Shown: piece after piece, positions 1 to 6,938 of the stretch
How positions within the stretch are numbered: the stretch's first letter is position 1
How the letters are laid out: each line of letters opens with the position of its first letter
NCBI GenBank assembly: GCA_021841725.1
Contig: JAKCEC010000002.1
Span: forward strand, 1-27,075
Source: Actinomycetes bacterium
Lineage (GTDB): Bacteria > Actinomycetota > Acidimicrobiia > Acidimicrobiales > RAAP-2
Reading direction: 5' to 3'
Length of the DNA: 27,075 bases
Notes under the pieces: generated by a model
What the model saw: only the letters and a program-made list of their open reading frames with translations
The model's database searches: none
Told to the model about the DNA's origin: nothing
Program-made: the position numbers and the translations under genes

Positions 1-110
1 CCCTTGGCGATGCCCAGGCGGTCGTCGAGTTCGTTGAGGCTCTGACCGATCTTGCCGTAGGGACCGGCCGCGGCGCGCTGCGCCCGCTTGGTGTTGAGGG
101 TCTGACTCAT
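1..110 (-). CDS. qcrB: Cytochrome bc1 complex cytochrome b, N-terminal fragment
   Basis: Only the first 36 or so codons are in the window; the gene runs off the left edge. The ATG at 110 overlaps the qcrA stop codon by four bases (ATGA), which fixes the start and shows translational coupling. The fragment reads MSQTLNTKRAQRAAAGPYGK and continues to LNELDDRLGIAK. This is a soluble basic leader ending in the D-D-R motif that precedes the first helix of actinobacterial QcrB proteins. Family knowledge: QcrB carries the two b haems and the quinone sites, and follows qcrA in actinobacterial qcrCAB operons. No haem-binding histidine lies in the visible part, so the call rests on position and this short N-terminal match. 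Confidence 0.75.
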   Translation of the reverse strand, partial: MSQTLNTKRAQRAAAGPYGKIGQSLNELDDRLGIAK

Positions 111-1042
111 GAGCGCTCCCAGAATCCCGGCCCGACGGGCTGATTGAAGTCCGACTGCGACTGCAGGTACCCGCCGGCGTCGAACTGCAGCGGCAATTGC
201 GGCAGGGGACGCGGGGCGGGTCCGAAGTTCGGGATGCAACCGTTGGTCACGTCGAACATCGACTGGTGGCACGGGCAGACCAGCAGCTGCAGCTGCTGCT
301 CGTAGAGGCCGACCGGACAACCCAGGTGCGTGCAGAGTTTGGAATAGGCCAGGTACCCCGCCGGACCCCAGGTCTCACGACCCTTTTGGGTCACGAAGTC
401 TTCGTTCGAGATGCGGATGAGCACGGTCTGATCGACCGCCTGTCCGTTATCGGTGTTCTCGAGTCCCTCCGGGTAGACGGTGACGATCGAGCCGATGGCC
501 AGGTCGTCGCGGTGCACGCGCCGACCGGTGATGTCCACCAGGTACGTGCCCTTGGTCCAGTCGGTGTGAAACAGCGTGCCCTTGGGCAGCGGCCCGAGGG
601 AGCGCACCAGGGGGAAGGCCGCGACGACTCCGAAGATGCCCATGCCCGCGCCCAGCAGTCCCCCGAGGAACTTGCGGCGCTTGATGACGCCCCCGCCGCG
701 CTCGACGATCGCCGCGGCGAAGGCGTTGCGCTCGTCGGCGGAGCTGGCCAGGGTGTGACGTTCCTCGACGAAGGGCCCACGCGGCATGAGGTACTTGCCC
801 CACGCGATCAGGCCGGTGCCCATGAGCGTGAGACCACCGCCCAGGGTGACCCCCAGGGTCCAGGGCGCCGCGTTAACCCAGTAGCACGCCCCGAAGCCCG
901 CGAGGAGCGCGATGCCCACGAGGAACGTGACGGCGATGACCTTCTCCACGAGTTCGGGACGGCGCGCGGCCGGCTGCAGCCGCGGATCGTCGGCGGACAC
1001 CGTACTCAACTGCACCGGGGTGCGCTGTTCGTGTTCGCTCAC
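107..1042 (-). CDS. qcrA: Cytochrome bc1 complex Rieske iron-sulfur subunit
   Basis: This 311-residue membrane protein of the cytochrome bcc complex passes electrons from quinol to cytochrome c through a [2Fe-2S] cluster. Both cluster motifs are present: CTHLGC at 237-242 and CPCH at 256-259. Three hydrophobic segments lie near 34-52, 60-80 and 125-145. A twin-arginine motif (RRKFLGG, 122-128) sits just before the third. This fits the three-helix actinobacterial Rieske design, in which the last helix is handled by the Tat system. I chose the GTG at 1042: it overlaps the qcrC stop (GTGA) and has AGGAGA six bases upstream. A TTG at 1060 would add six residues and leave that site inside the gene. 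It sits between qcrC and qcrB as expected. Confidence 0.95.
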   Translation of the reverse strand: MSEHEQRTPVQLSTVSADDPRLQPAARRPELVEKVIAVTFLVGIALLAGFGACYWVNAAPWTLGVTLGGGLTLMGTGLIAWGKYLMPRGPFVEERHTLASSADERNAFAAAIVERGGGVIKRRKFLGGLLGAGMGIFGVVAAFPLVRSLGPLPKGTLFHTDWTKGTYLVDITGRRVHRDDLAIGSIVTVYPEGLENTDNGQAVDQTVLIRISNEDFVTQKGRETWGPAGYLAYSKLCTHLGCPVGLYEQQLQLLVCPCHQSMFDVTNGCIPNFGPAPRPLPQLPLQFDAGGYLQSQSDFNQPVGPGFWERS

Positions 1043-1929
1043 TGGCGCTCTCCTACCCAAAATCCGACGAGGGCCAGGAGGCCCACGCCCAACAACAGTC
1101 CTACGAATCCCTCCGCCACCGGGCCGAGCCCACCCAGGCCGAAACCGCCCGGGTTCTGGGGGTGTTGAATCTCCGTGGTGACGTACTTGACGATGTCGGC
1201 CACCTGGAAGTCGCTTAGGTTGCCCGTGAAGCGCGGCATGTTACCCGGGCCGGTGCGGATGGCCTCGACCACCTGGTAGGCCGGGATGTTGCGCAGCGAC
1301 GGCGCGAACGTCCCCGCCGCCAAGGCGTCGCCGTCGCCCTCGATGGTGTGGCACGCCGCGCAATTCAACGCGAACAGGGCCGCGCCGTCGGAGACGTTGG
1401 CGCTGCTGAGGTTGGGCGAGGGGATGTCGGGGTAACTCGGGCTCAGGGAGTTCACCCACGCCGCCACCGCGAGCGCCTGCTGGTGCGAGAGACGCGGGGT
1501 GCGACGGTTGGCCTGCACCGCGCGCGGATCCGCGGCGGGCATCCGGCCCGACTCGATCCAGAAGTCGATGGTCGCCGGACCCAGGCCCACCAGATTCGGG
1601 TAGGCCCCCGACGTCCCGTTCGCGGGCACCCCGTTAGCCGCCGTGCCGTGACACGACGCGCAGTTCTCTAAGAAGAGGGACTGGCCCAGGGTCGCCAGGG
1701 CCGACGGGGGCGCCGTGTACGTGATAGCGCTGTTGCCGTAACTGACCACCTGGCCCGCGGCGTTGCGGTGCACGATGGTGGAGTTCGGGGTACCGGCGTT
1801 GGCGCGACCCGTCTGAAACGGCGTCTGCGTCGTCGTGGCGGCCGCGGCCACGGAGGCGAGGCTCACCACGGGACCGGCGACGACGAGCGCGGCCAGGGCA
1901 AAAAAGGGAACTCGAGAGCGACGCTTCAT
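1039..1929 (-). CDS. qcrC: Cytochrome bc1 complex dihaem cytochrome c subunit
   Basis: This 296-residue protein has two covalent haem sites, CASCH at 90-94 and CAACH at 190-194, each heading a cytochrome c domain. Met130 and Met231 are plausible axial ligands. Residues 1-30 form a signal or anchor segment, and a C-terminal helix (about 270-291) holds the protein in the membrane. In actinobacteria this dihaem subunit replaces soluble cytochrome c and wires the bc1 complex directly to the aa3 oxidase. The ATG at 1929 is preceded by AGTAGG and lies five bases after the ctaE stop. The open frame extends far upstream, but only through ctaE in another frame. The stop overlaps the qcrA GTG. Confidence 0.95.
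   Translation of the reverse strand: MKRRSRVPFFALAALVVAGPVVSLASVAAAATTTQTPFQTGRANAGTPNSTIVHRNAAGQVVSYGNSAITYTAPPSALATLGQSLFLENCASCHGTAANGVPANGTSGAYPNLVGLGPATIDFWIESGRMPAADPRAVQANRRTPRLSHQQALAVAAWVNSLSPSYPDIPSPNLSSANVSDGAALFALNCAACHTIEGDGDALAAGTFAPSLRNIPAYQVVEAIRTGPGNMPRFTGNLSDFQVADIVKYVTTEIQHPQNPGGFGLGGLGPVAEGFVGLLLGVGLLALVGFWVGERQ
1049..1054 (-). promoter_or_regulatory. Ribosome binding site of qcrA
   Basis: AGGAGA on the minus strand lies six bases before the GTG at 1042, inside the end of qcrC. It decides the start codon over the upstream in-frame TTG at 1060. Confidence 0.7.
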
Positions 1930-1934
1930 CAAAC

Positions 1935-2531
1935 CTACTTCAGGAGGAACAGGGACGAGTACAACCCGATCCACACGACGTCGACGAAGTGCCAGTAGTA
2001 GCTGACCCCCTGGAACGTGGAGAGTTCGCCCGGGTCCCCCTCGGTGCCGCGCATGCGGATGAGCAGGAACAGCATGGCCACCAGTCCGAGGAAGACGTGC
2101 AGGCCGTGAATCCCCGTGGTGATGAAGAACACCGAGCCGTAGGAGTTCGTGTACCACCGCGTGGCCAGGTGGGTCCACTCGTAGACCTGGTTACCGACGA
2201 AGGCGGTGCCCATGATGATGGTGATGATCACCCACCGACGGGCCTCGGCCCGCCGACGGTGCTCGATCAGCCATACCGCCCACTGCATGGTAAACGACGA
2301 CGCCACCAGAATGATCGTAAAAATGCCCGACTGCAGCACGTCGAGGTGGGTTCCCTGAGGGGGCCACGCGGCGAGGTGTGCTCGGATGGTAAAAAGCGCG
2401 GCGAAGAGTCCCGAGAAGAACATCAGCTCGCTGCCGAGCCAAATCATCACGCCGATGGCCAGCATCGGAGGACGATCGTGGACGATCTTCTCTTGCTCCG
2501 CCAGGCTATTGAGGGGAATCGCCTGACTCAC
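1935..2531 (-). CDS. ctaE: Cytochrome c oxidase subunit III
   Basis: This 198-residue polytopic protein is subunit III of the aa3-type haem-copper oxidase. About five transmembrane helices are visible, the short form typical of bacteria whose subunit I carries the extra helices. Family signatures are GSELMFFSGLF near 33-43 with its membrane glutamate, GIHGLHVFLG, and the C-terminal YYWHFVDVVW stretch. It starts with GTG three bases after the micro-ORF stop, with TAAGG just upstream. It is the first recognisable gene of the ctaE-qcrCAB cluster, the classic actinobacterial order. Subunits I and II (ctaD, ctaC) are not in this window. Subunit III lacks redox centres and is thought to stabilise the core and its proton uptake. 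Confidence 0.95.
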   Translation of the reverse strand: MSQAIPLNSLAEQEKIVHDRPPMLAIGVMIWLGSELMFFSGLFAALFTIRAHLAAWPPQGTHLDVLQSGIFTIILVASSFTMQWAVWLIEHRRRAEARRWVIITIIMGTAFVGNQVYEWTHLATRWYTNSYGSVFFITTGIHGLHVFLGLVAMLFLLIRMRGTEGDPGELSTFQGVSYYWHFVDVVWIGLYSSLFLLK

Positions 2532-2534
2532 GCC

Positions 2535-2591
2535 TTACTTTCTACCAAAGATTGAGAGGGGTCCGCGACGTTCCGGGCGATTACTGGTCAT
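2535..2591 (-). CDS. Micro-ORF of 18 codons between helR and ctaE
   Basis: The frame reads MTSNRPERRGPLSIFGRK and then TAA. Its ATG overlaps the helR stop by four bases (ATGA), and its stop lies three bases before the ctaE GTG. It therefore fills the whole gap between two real genes with operon-like joints at both ends. The peptide is basic (four Arg, one Lys, one Glu) with no transmembrane segment. I see no strong ribosome binding site, so translation would depend on re-initiation after helR. It may be a coupling or leader peptide that carries ribosomes from helR to ctaE, or a chance frame. I do not recognise it as a known protein. Confidence 0.4.
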   Translation of the reverse strand: MTSNRPERRGPLSIFGRK

Positions 2592-4894
2592 CGAATGGTC
2601 TCGGGTAGTTCTCGCGTCGCCAAAATCGCTAGTCGTCGCGTCGGTCGGGTCATCGCGACGTAGAGCGTGCGCAGGCCGCGCGGCGTGCTGAGTTCGCCAC
2701 CGCGCGCTCCGCGCGCGACGATGTCGCCGGGCTCGACCACCACGGTAGCGTCGAATTCGAGCCCGTTGGCGTTCTCGGCGCCGAGGACCACCAGGTCCGC
2801 GCCCAAACCCCGCGATTCGTGATCGCGCGGGTCCACCGCGTCGATGCCGCCCCGGGTGAGGGTGTGCACGACCTCCTCGACCCGCGACGACGTGACGATC
2901 ACGGCGCAGCGACCGGGCGCCACCGCCGCCACCTCGCGACGCACCGCGGCGACCAGCGAGGTCGCGAAATCCTGGGGCGCGACGACCTCGACGACGGGAA
3001 CGGACCCGGCGCGACGCACCGGACGGGGGGGTTCGAGGTCCGTGGCCGCCGCCCGCAACGTCGCGGCGGCGAACGTGAGGACCTCTTCGGGGGTGCGGTA
3101 ACTGACCGTCAGGTCGACGCGCGTCGGGGCTCGGCGAGGCTCGAGCACGTCGAGTACCGAATTCCACGAGGCCGAGGACGACGCGGTGGTCGCCTGGCCC
3201 ATGTCGCCCACGATGGTCATGGAACCCGTGAGGTCGCGACGCTTCAACACCCGTAACTCCATGGGCGAGAGGTCCTGGGCCTCGTCGACCACGATGTGAC
3301 CGTAGGTCACGAACTCGGCCTCGTCGAGTTCGGCGCTGATACTGGGCGCGAGACGCTGCGCCTCTCGCAGCGCCGCGGCGCGAATGTCGCCGGAGAACGA
3401 ATCCAGGTCGACCCCGTCGAGGACCCCCTCGGCGCTGGGTCGGATCAACGACCGCGGTCGCTTGCGGGGTCCGAGGAGCACCCGGGCCTCGTCGATGAGG
3501 GCGGCGTCGGCCTTCGTCCAGTGAATCTCCTCCAGGCTGGCGCTGCGCGCGCGCTCGAGGGAGGCCAGTTCGTCCTCGGTGAAGAGTCCCTTGCCCGCCG
3601 CGCGCAGGAGCGCGGGCGCGCCGAACAGGTCGTGCAGGAGGTCCTGACCCGACAGGCGCGGCCAGATCCGCTGCAGCATCTGCTTGAACTCGACCGTCGC
3701 GCGCAGCTGATCGGCCAGGTCCTCGAGGGCGCCGCCGTCCTCGGCGTCGTCGCGCACGAAGCGGTCGTGGTAGCGCGCCGCGAGACGGGACGCCACCTCT
3801 CGACCCACCGCCGAGCGACGTTGATTGTGGTTGCCCGGACGACGACGCGCGCGCTCGACCACGTCGACCGTGTCCTCGGGGCGCACCACGACGATGGCGC
3901 GACCGACCGGGATCGACACCTCCTGACGCAGGGGCCGCTCGCGGGTGCGCAGGGCTCGCGCGAGGAGTCGCGCCATACGCTCGTCGCCCTTGAGGCGGTC
4001 CACCTCCTCACTGTCGCGTCCGCGCACCTCGACGTTGGTCACCAACCCCGAAATCGTGGAGAGCGTGACCCCCGATTCACCCAGGGACGGGAGCACGTTC
4101 TCGATGTAGTTCAAGAACAGGGGATTGGGTCCCACCACCAACACCCCCTGACGCTCGAGCGTGGCCCGGTGGGTGAACAAGAGGTACGCCGCACGGTGCA
4201 GGGCCACCGCGGTCTTGCCGGTCCCCGGTCCGCCCTGCACGAGGAGCACGCCGGGGAGCGGATGACGGATGATCTGGTCCTGTTCGCCCTGGATGGTGGC
4301 CACGATGTCGGCCATACGGCCGGTGCGCGCGCGCCCCAGTGCCGCCAGCAGCGCCCCGGGCCCGCCGAGGGCCAGACCGCCGTCGACCAGACCTTCGTCG
4401 GTGGCGTCACGCTCGCCCCCGTCGGGCAGTTGCAGTTCGCCCATTTCGTTCGCGAAGTACTCGTCCTCGACGCCCAGGACCTCACGACCGCGGATCGCGA
4501 CGTGACGTCGGCGCGCCAACCCCAGGGACTCGACACCGGTGGCCCGGTAGAAGGCCTCGGCGACGGGCGCGCGCCAGTCCACCACCAGCGGGTTCAAGTC
4601 GGCGTCGGACACCGCCAGGCGACCCACGTGATACGTATCACCGGGGCGATCGTTCTGGTCGAGGTAGTCGATGCGACCGAAGAACAGCGACTGGTCGCCG
4701 ATGGCCAGCTGGTCGAGTCGTTGCAGGGCGGTGCCCATGACCACGTCGCGCTCCACGAGGTCGCCGGCACCGCGCATCGTGGCCACCGCCGCGGAGTCGC
4801 GCAGGGAACGCGCCTCGGCGCGCATGTGGTCGAGGGCGTCCAACGCGTCGTCGAGAAAATCCTGTTCCTCTTGAATCTCGCGCTCGTGAGCCAT
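2588..4894 (-). CDS. helR: HelR/HelD-like RNA polymerase recycling helicase
   Basis: This 768-residue superfamily 1 (UvrD-like) ATPase has Walker A GGPGTGKT at 221-228, Walker B VVDEAQD at 535-541, motif IV-like SYRTPEEV near 598, NGLEFD at 710-715 and LYVAMTRPTRRL at 744-755. An acidic helical N-terminus (1-45) and a VDWRAPVAEAFY signature (105-116) precede the ATPase core. This layout marks the HelD/HelR branch rather than a DNA-repair UvrD. Known members insert arms into the channels of stalled RNA polymerase and release it from nucleic acid; actinobacterial HelR can also displace rifampicin. The start ATG at 4894 has GAGAGAGG upstream. The gene runs into ctaE through the micro-ORF and is divergent from hemE. 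The family is clear; rifampicin protection is inference. Confidence 0.85.
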   Translation of the reverse strand: MAHEREIQEEQDFLDDALDALDHMRAEARSLRDSAAVATMRGAGDLVERDVVMGTALQRLDQLAIGDQSLFFGRIDYLDQNDRPGDTYHVGRLAVSDADLNPLVVDWRAPVAEAFYRATGVESLGLARRRHVAIRGREVLGVEDEYFANEMGELQLPDGGERDATDEGLVDGGLALGGPGALLAALGRARTGRMADIVATIQGEQDQIIRHPLPGVLLVQGGPGTGKTAVALHRAAYLLFTHRATLERQGVLVVGPNPLFLNYIENVLPSLGESGVTLSTISGLVTNVEVRGRDSEEVDRLKGDERMARLLARALRTRERPLRQEVSIPVGRAIVVVRPEDTVDVVERARRRPGNHNQRRSAVGREVASRLAARYHDRFVRDDAEDGGALEDLADQLRATVEFKQMLQRIWPRLSGQDLLHDLFGAPALLRAAGKGLFTEDELASLERARSASLEEIHWTKADAALIDEARVLLGPRKRPRSLIRPSAEGVLDGVDLDSFSGDIRAAALREAQRLAPSISAELDEAEFVTYGHIVVDEAQDLSPMELRVLKRRDLTGSMTIVGDMGQATTASSSASWNSVLDVLEPRRAPTRVDLTVSYRTPEEVLTFAAATLRAAATDLEPPRPVRRAGSVPVVEVVAPQDFATSLVAAVRREVAAVAPGRCAVIVTSSRVEEVVHTLTRGGIDAVDPRDHESRGLGADLVVLGAENANGLEFDATVVVEPGDIVARGARGGELSTPRGLRTLYVAMTRPTRRLAILATRELPETIR

Positions 4895-4930
4895 CGGACC
4901 TCTCTCGGTACTCGCAAATAGCGTTTGACG

Positions 4931-4936
4931 ATTCTA
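4931..4936 (-). promoter_or_regulatory. Candidate -10 element for helR
   Basis: The minus strand reads TAGAAT here, matching the TANNNT pattern of the actinobacterial housekeeping sigma factor. Transcription would start near 4924 and give a leader of about 30 bases containing the GAGAGAGG site. I see no convincing -35 box in the GC-rich DNA upstream, so this rests on one hexamer and its position. Confidence 0.35.
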
Positions 4937-4974
4937 GGGGACGCAGCGACGCCGCCGGGTCGCCGCGGCGGACC

Positions 4975-4980
4975 TAGGCT
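4975..4980 (+). promoter_or_regulatory. Candidate -10 element for the hemE operon
   Basis: TAGGCT fits the TANNNT pattern. It would start transcription near 4987, leaving a leader of about 15 bases with room only for the AAAGGAG site. No clear -35 box is visible. The helR-hemE gap is 107 bases, so the two divergent promoters would nearly touch. Confidence 0.35.
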
Positions 4981-4990
4981 GAGGGCCGTC

Positions 4991-4997
4991 AAAGGAG
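4991..4997 (+). promoter_or_regulatory. Ribosome binding site of hemE
   Basis: AAAGGAG lies four bases before the GTG at 5002. It supports that start rather than the out-of-frame GTG at 5000. Confidence 0.7.
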
Positions 4998-5001
4998 CCG
5001 T

Positions 5002-6036
5002 GTGTCCGACCCCGTATTCCTCCGAGCCTGCCGCGCCGAGCCCGTGGACCGCGTCCCCGTGTGGTTCATGCGCCAGGCGGGCCGCTCCCTGCCCGAGTAC
5101 CGGGCCCTGCGCGGGACCGGCTCCATCCTCGAGGCCATCGCCGACCCCGCGCTGGCCTGTGAGGTGACCCTGCAGCCCGTGCGCCGCTACGGCGTCGACG
5201 CCGCGATCCTGTTCTCGGACATCGTGGTGCCCTACCACGCGATTGGCTTCGGCGTCGACGTGGTCCCCGGACGCGGCCCCGTCATCGCGCAGCCCTTTCG
5301 CACCGCGCGCGACCTCGAGCGCCTACGGGACCTGAGCGACGCGGACATCGCCCACGTCACCGCCACCGTCGACCTGGTCGTCGCGGAGCTGGCGGCGAGT
5401 GACACCCCCCTGATCGGGTTCGCCGGGGCGCCCTTCACCGTGGCCAGCTACCTGATCGAAGGCGCCCCCACCCGTGACTTCGCACTCATCAAGTCGCTCA
5501 TGCACGCCGACCCCGTGCTCTTCGATCGTCTCCTGGATCGACTCGTGGCCATCACCGTGGCCTTCTTGCGCGCCCAGGTGGCCCACGGGGCCCGAGCCCT
5601 CCAGCTCTTCGACTCCTGGGCGGGCGCCCTGACGCGCGACGAATACCGTCGCTTCGCCCTGCCCGCCACCCAGCGCGTCCTCGACGCGGTGGCGGACCTG
5701 GGCGTGCCCACCATCCTGTTCGGCGTGGGCACCGGGGAACTCCTGACGTTGATGACGACGGCGGGCTCCACGGTCCTGGGCATCGACTGGCACGTCGACC
5801 TCGACGAGGGTCGCCGCCGCGCCGCCAAGCCGGTCCAGGGCAATCTCGACCCCGCGCGCTGTCTCGGGGGAATCGATCTCGGCGTGACGGCCGCGCGCGA
5901 AGTCCTGGGGCGCGCCGGGCGCGAGGCGGGGTACATTTTCAACCTGGGGCACGGCGTTCTGCCCGCCACCGATCCCGCGGTGCTCGAGGCCGTGGTCCGC
6001 GTGGTCCACGACGAAGGAAGGGCGGGCGTGCAATGA
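5002..6036 (+). CDS. hemE: Uroporphyrinogen decarboxylase
   Basis: This 344-residue enzyme removes four carboxyl groups from uroporphyrinogen III to give coproporphyrinogen III in the cytosol. The first family signature, MRQAGRSLPEY, is at 23-33 and includes the substrate-binding arginine. Asp73 in FSDIVVP matches the catalytic aspartate. GFAGAPFTVASYLIEG spans 139-154, and GNLDP (280-284) and FNLGHGVLP (313-321) close the barrel. The length is normal. The GTG start follows AAAGGAG. It is the first gene of a three-gene haem operon, and its stop overlaps the next start (ATGA). The operon supplies haem, which fits the neighbouring cytochrome genes, although those lie on the opposite strand. Confidence 0.96.
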   Translation: MSDPVFLRACRAEPVDRVPVWFMRQAGRSLPEYRALRGTGSILEAIADPALACEVTLQPVRRYGVDAAILFSDIVVPYHAIGFGVDVVPGRGPVIAQPFRTARDLERLRDLSDADIAHVTATVDLVVAELAASDTPLIGFAGAPFTVASYLIEGAPTRDFALIKSLMHADPVLFDRLLDRLVAITVAFLRAQVAHGARALQLFDSWAGALTRDEYRRFALPATQRVLDAVADLGVPTILFGVGTGELLTLMTTAGSTVLGIDWHVDLDEGRRRAAKPVQGNLDPARCLGGIDLGVTAAREVLGRAGREAGYIFNLGHGVLPATDPAVLEAVVRVVHDEGRAGVQ

Positions 6037-6938
6037 CCACTGGAGTTCTCGTGATGGCCTACGGCACGCCAACGACCCCCGCGGACGTCGAGGCCTACTA
6101 CACCCGCATCCGCCACGGTCGGCCCCCGACGCCCGAGCTCCTCGAGGAGCTCGCGGGTCGCTACCGCGACATCGGCGGCACCTCGCCCCTGGCGCAGCGC
6201 ACCGCCGCGCAGGTCGCCGCCCTCGCGTCGGCCCTCGAGGCCGAGGCGCCGGGGGAGTTCGACGTACGATTCGCCTCGAAGTACGAACCGCCGATGATCG
6301 AAGAGGTGGCGCCGGGCTTCGCCCGCGACGCGGTCACCCGGGTGATCGGACTGGTCCTGGCGCCGCACTCCTCCACGATGTCCACCGACCAGTACATGGC
6401 GCGCGCGCGCGCGGCCCTGGGTGCGGGCGTCGATTTCGTCGAGATCGGGGCCTGGTGGGCGGAGGCCGGTTTCTTGGAATTGATCGCGCAGCGCGTCCTC
6501 GACGCGCTGGCCCTCGTCCCGCTCGAACGCCGCGCCACGACCGAGGTGATCTTCTCGGCGCACTCACTGCCCGAGAAGATCCTGGCGACGGGTGACACCT
6601 ACCCCGCCCAGTTGCGCGCGAGCGCCGAGGGGGCCGCGCGCCTCGCCGGCGTCACCGCGTGGGACCTCGCGTGGCAATCCGCCGGTCGCACGGCGGACCC
6701 CTGGATCGGTCCCGATATCCTCCAGGTCCTGCGCGACAAGGCCGCGGCCGGGCTGACCGACGTCGTCTCGTGCCCCATTGGTTTCGTCTCGGACCACCTC
6801 GAGGTCCTCTACGACATCGACATCCAGGCGCAGGCGCTGGCCCACGAGCTCGGCCTGCACCTCGTGCGCACGACCTCGCTCAACGACGACCCCGCCTTCA
6901 TCGCGGTGTTGGCGTCCGTCGTGCGGAGCCGCGCGTGA
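6033..6938 (+). CDS. hemH: Ferrochelatase, probably coproporphyrin ferrochelatase (CpfC)
   Basis: This 301-residue enzyme inserts Fe2+ into a porphyrin. In actinobacteria the substrate is coproporphyrin III and the product is coproheme. His177 in FSAHSLP is the catalytic histidine and Glu257 in GFVSDHLEVLYD the paired glutamate. IGGTSPL at 47-53 is another conserved block. The whole protein has one cysteine (Cys247). It therefore cannot hold the four-cysteine [2Fe-2S] cluster known from mycobacterial ferrochelatases, and its C-terminus is short. The ATG overlaps the hemE stop, with AAGGAAG about 12 bases upstream. The GTG of cgoX overlaps its own stop. The coproporphyrin assignment comes from the lineage and the neighbouring oxidase type. 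Confidence 0.93.
   Translation: MTTGVLVMAYGTPTTPADVEAYYTRIRHGRPPTPELLEELAGRYRDIGGTSPLAQRTAAQVAALASALEAEAPGEFDVRFASKYEPPMIEEVAPGFARDAVTRVIGLVLAPHSSTMSTDQYMARARAALGAGVDFVEIGAWWAEAGFLELIAQRVLDALALVPLERRATTEVIFSAHSLPEKILATGDTYPAQLRASAEGAARLAGVTAWDLAWQSAGRTADPWIGPDILQVLRDKAAAGLTDVVSCPIGFVSDHLEVLYDIDIQAQALAHELGLHLVRTTSLNDDPAFIAVLASVVRSRA

Noticed and set aside
197..1168. Long plus-strand open frame opposite qcrA
   Set aside because: It is antisense to a clear Rieske gene. The protein is rich in Arg, His, Gly and Asp with no fold signature, as expected of an antisense frame in GC-rich DNA.
3296..4921. 541-codon plus-strand open frame opposite helR
   Set aside because: The minus-strand protein has every helicase motif in order. 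The antisense product is a low-complexity mix of Arg, Gly, Val and His.
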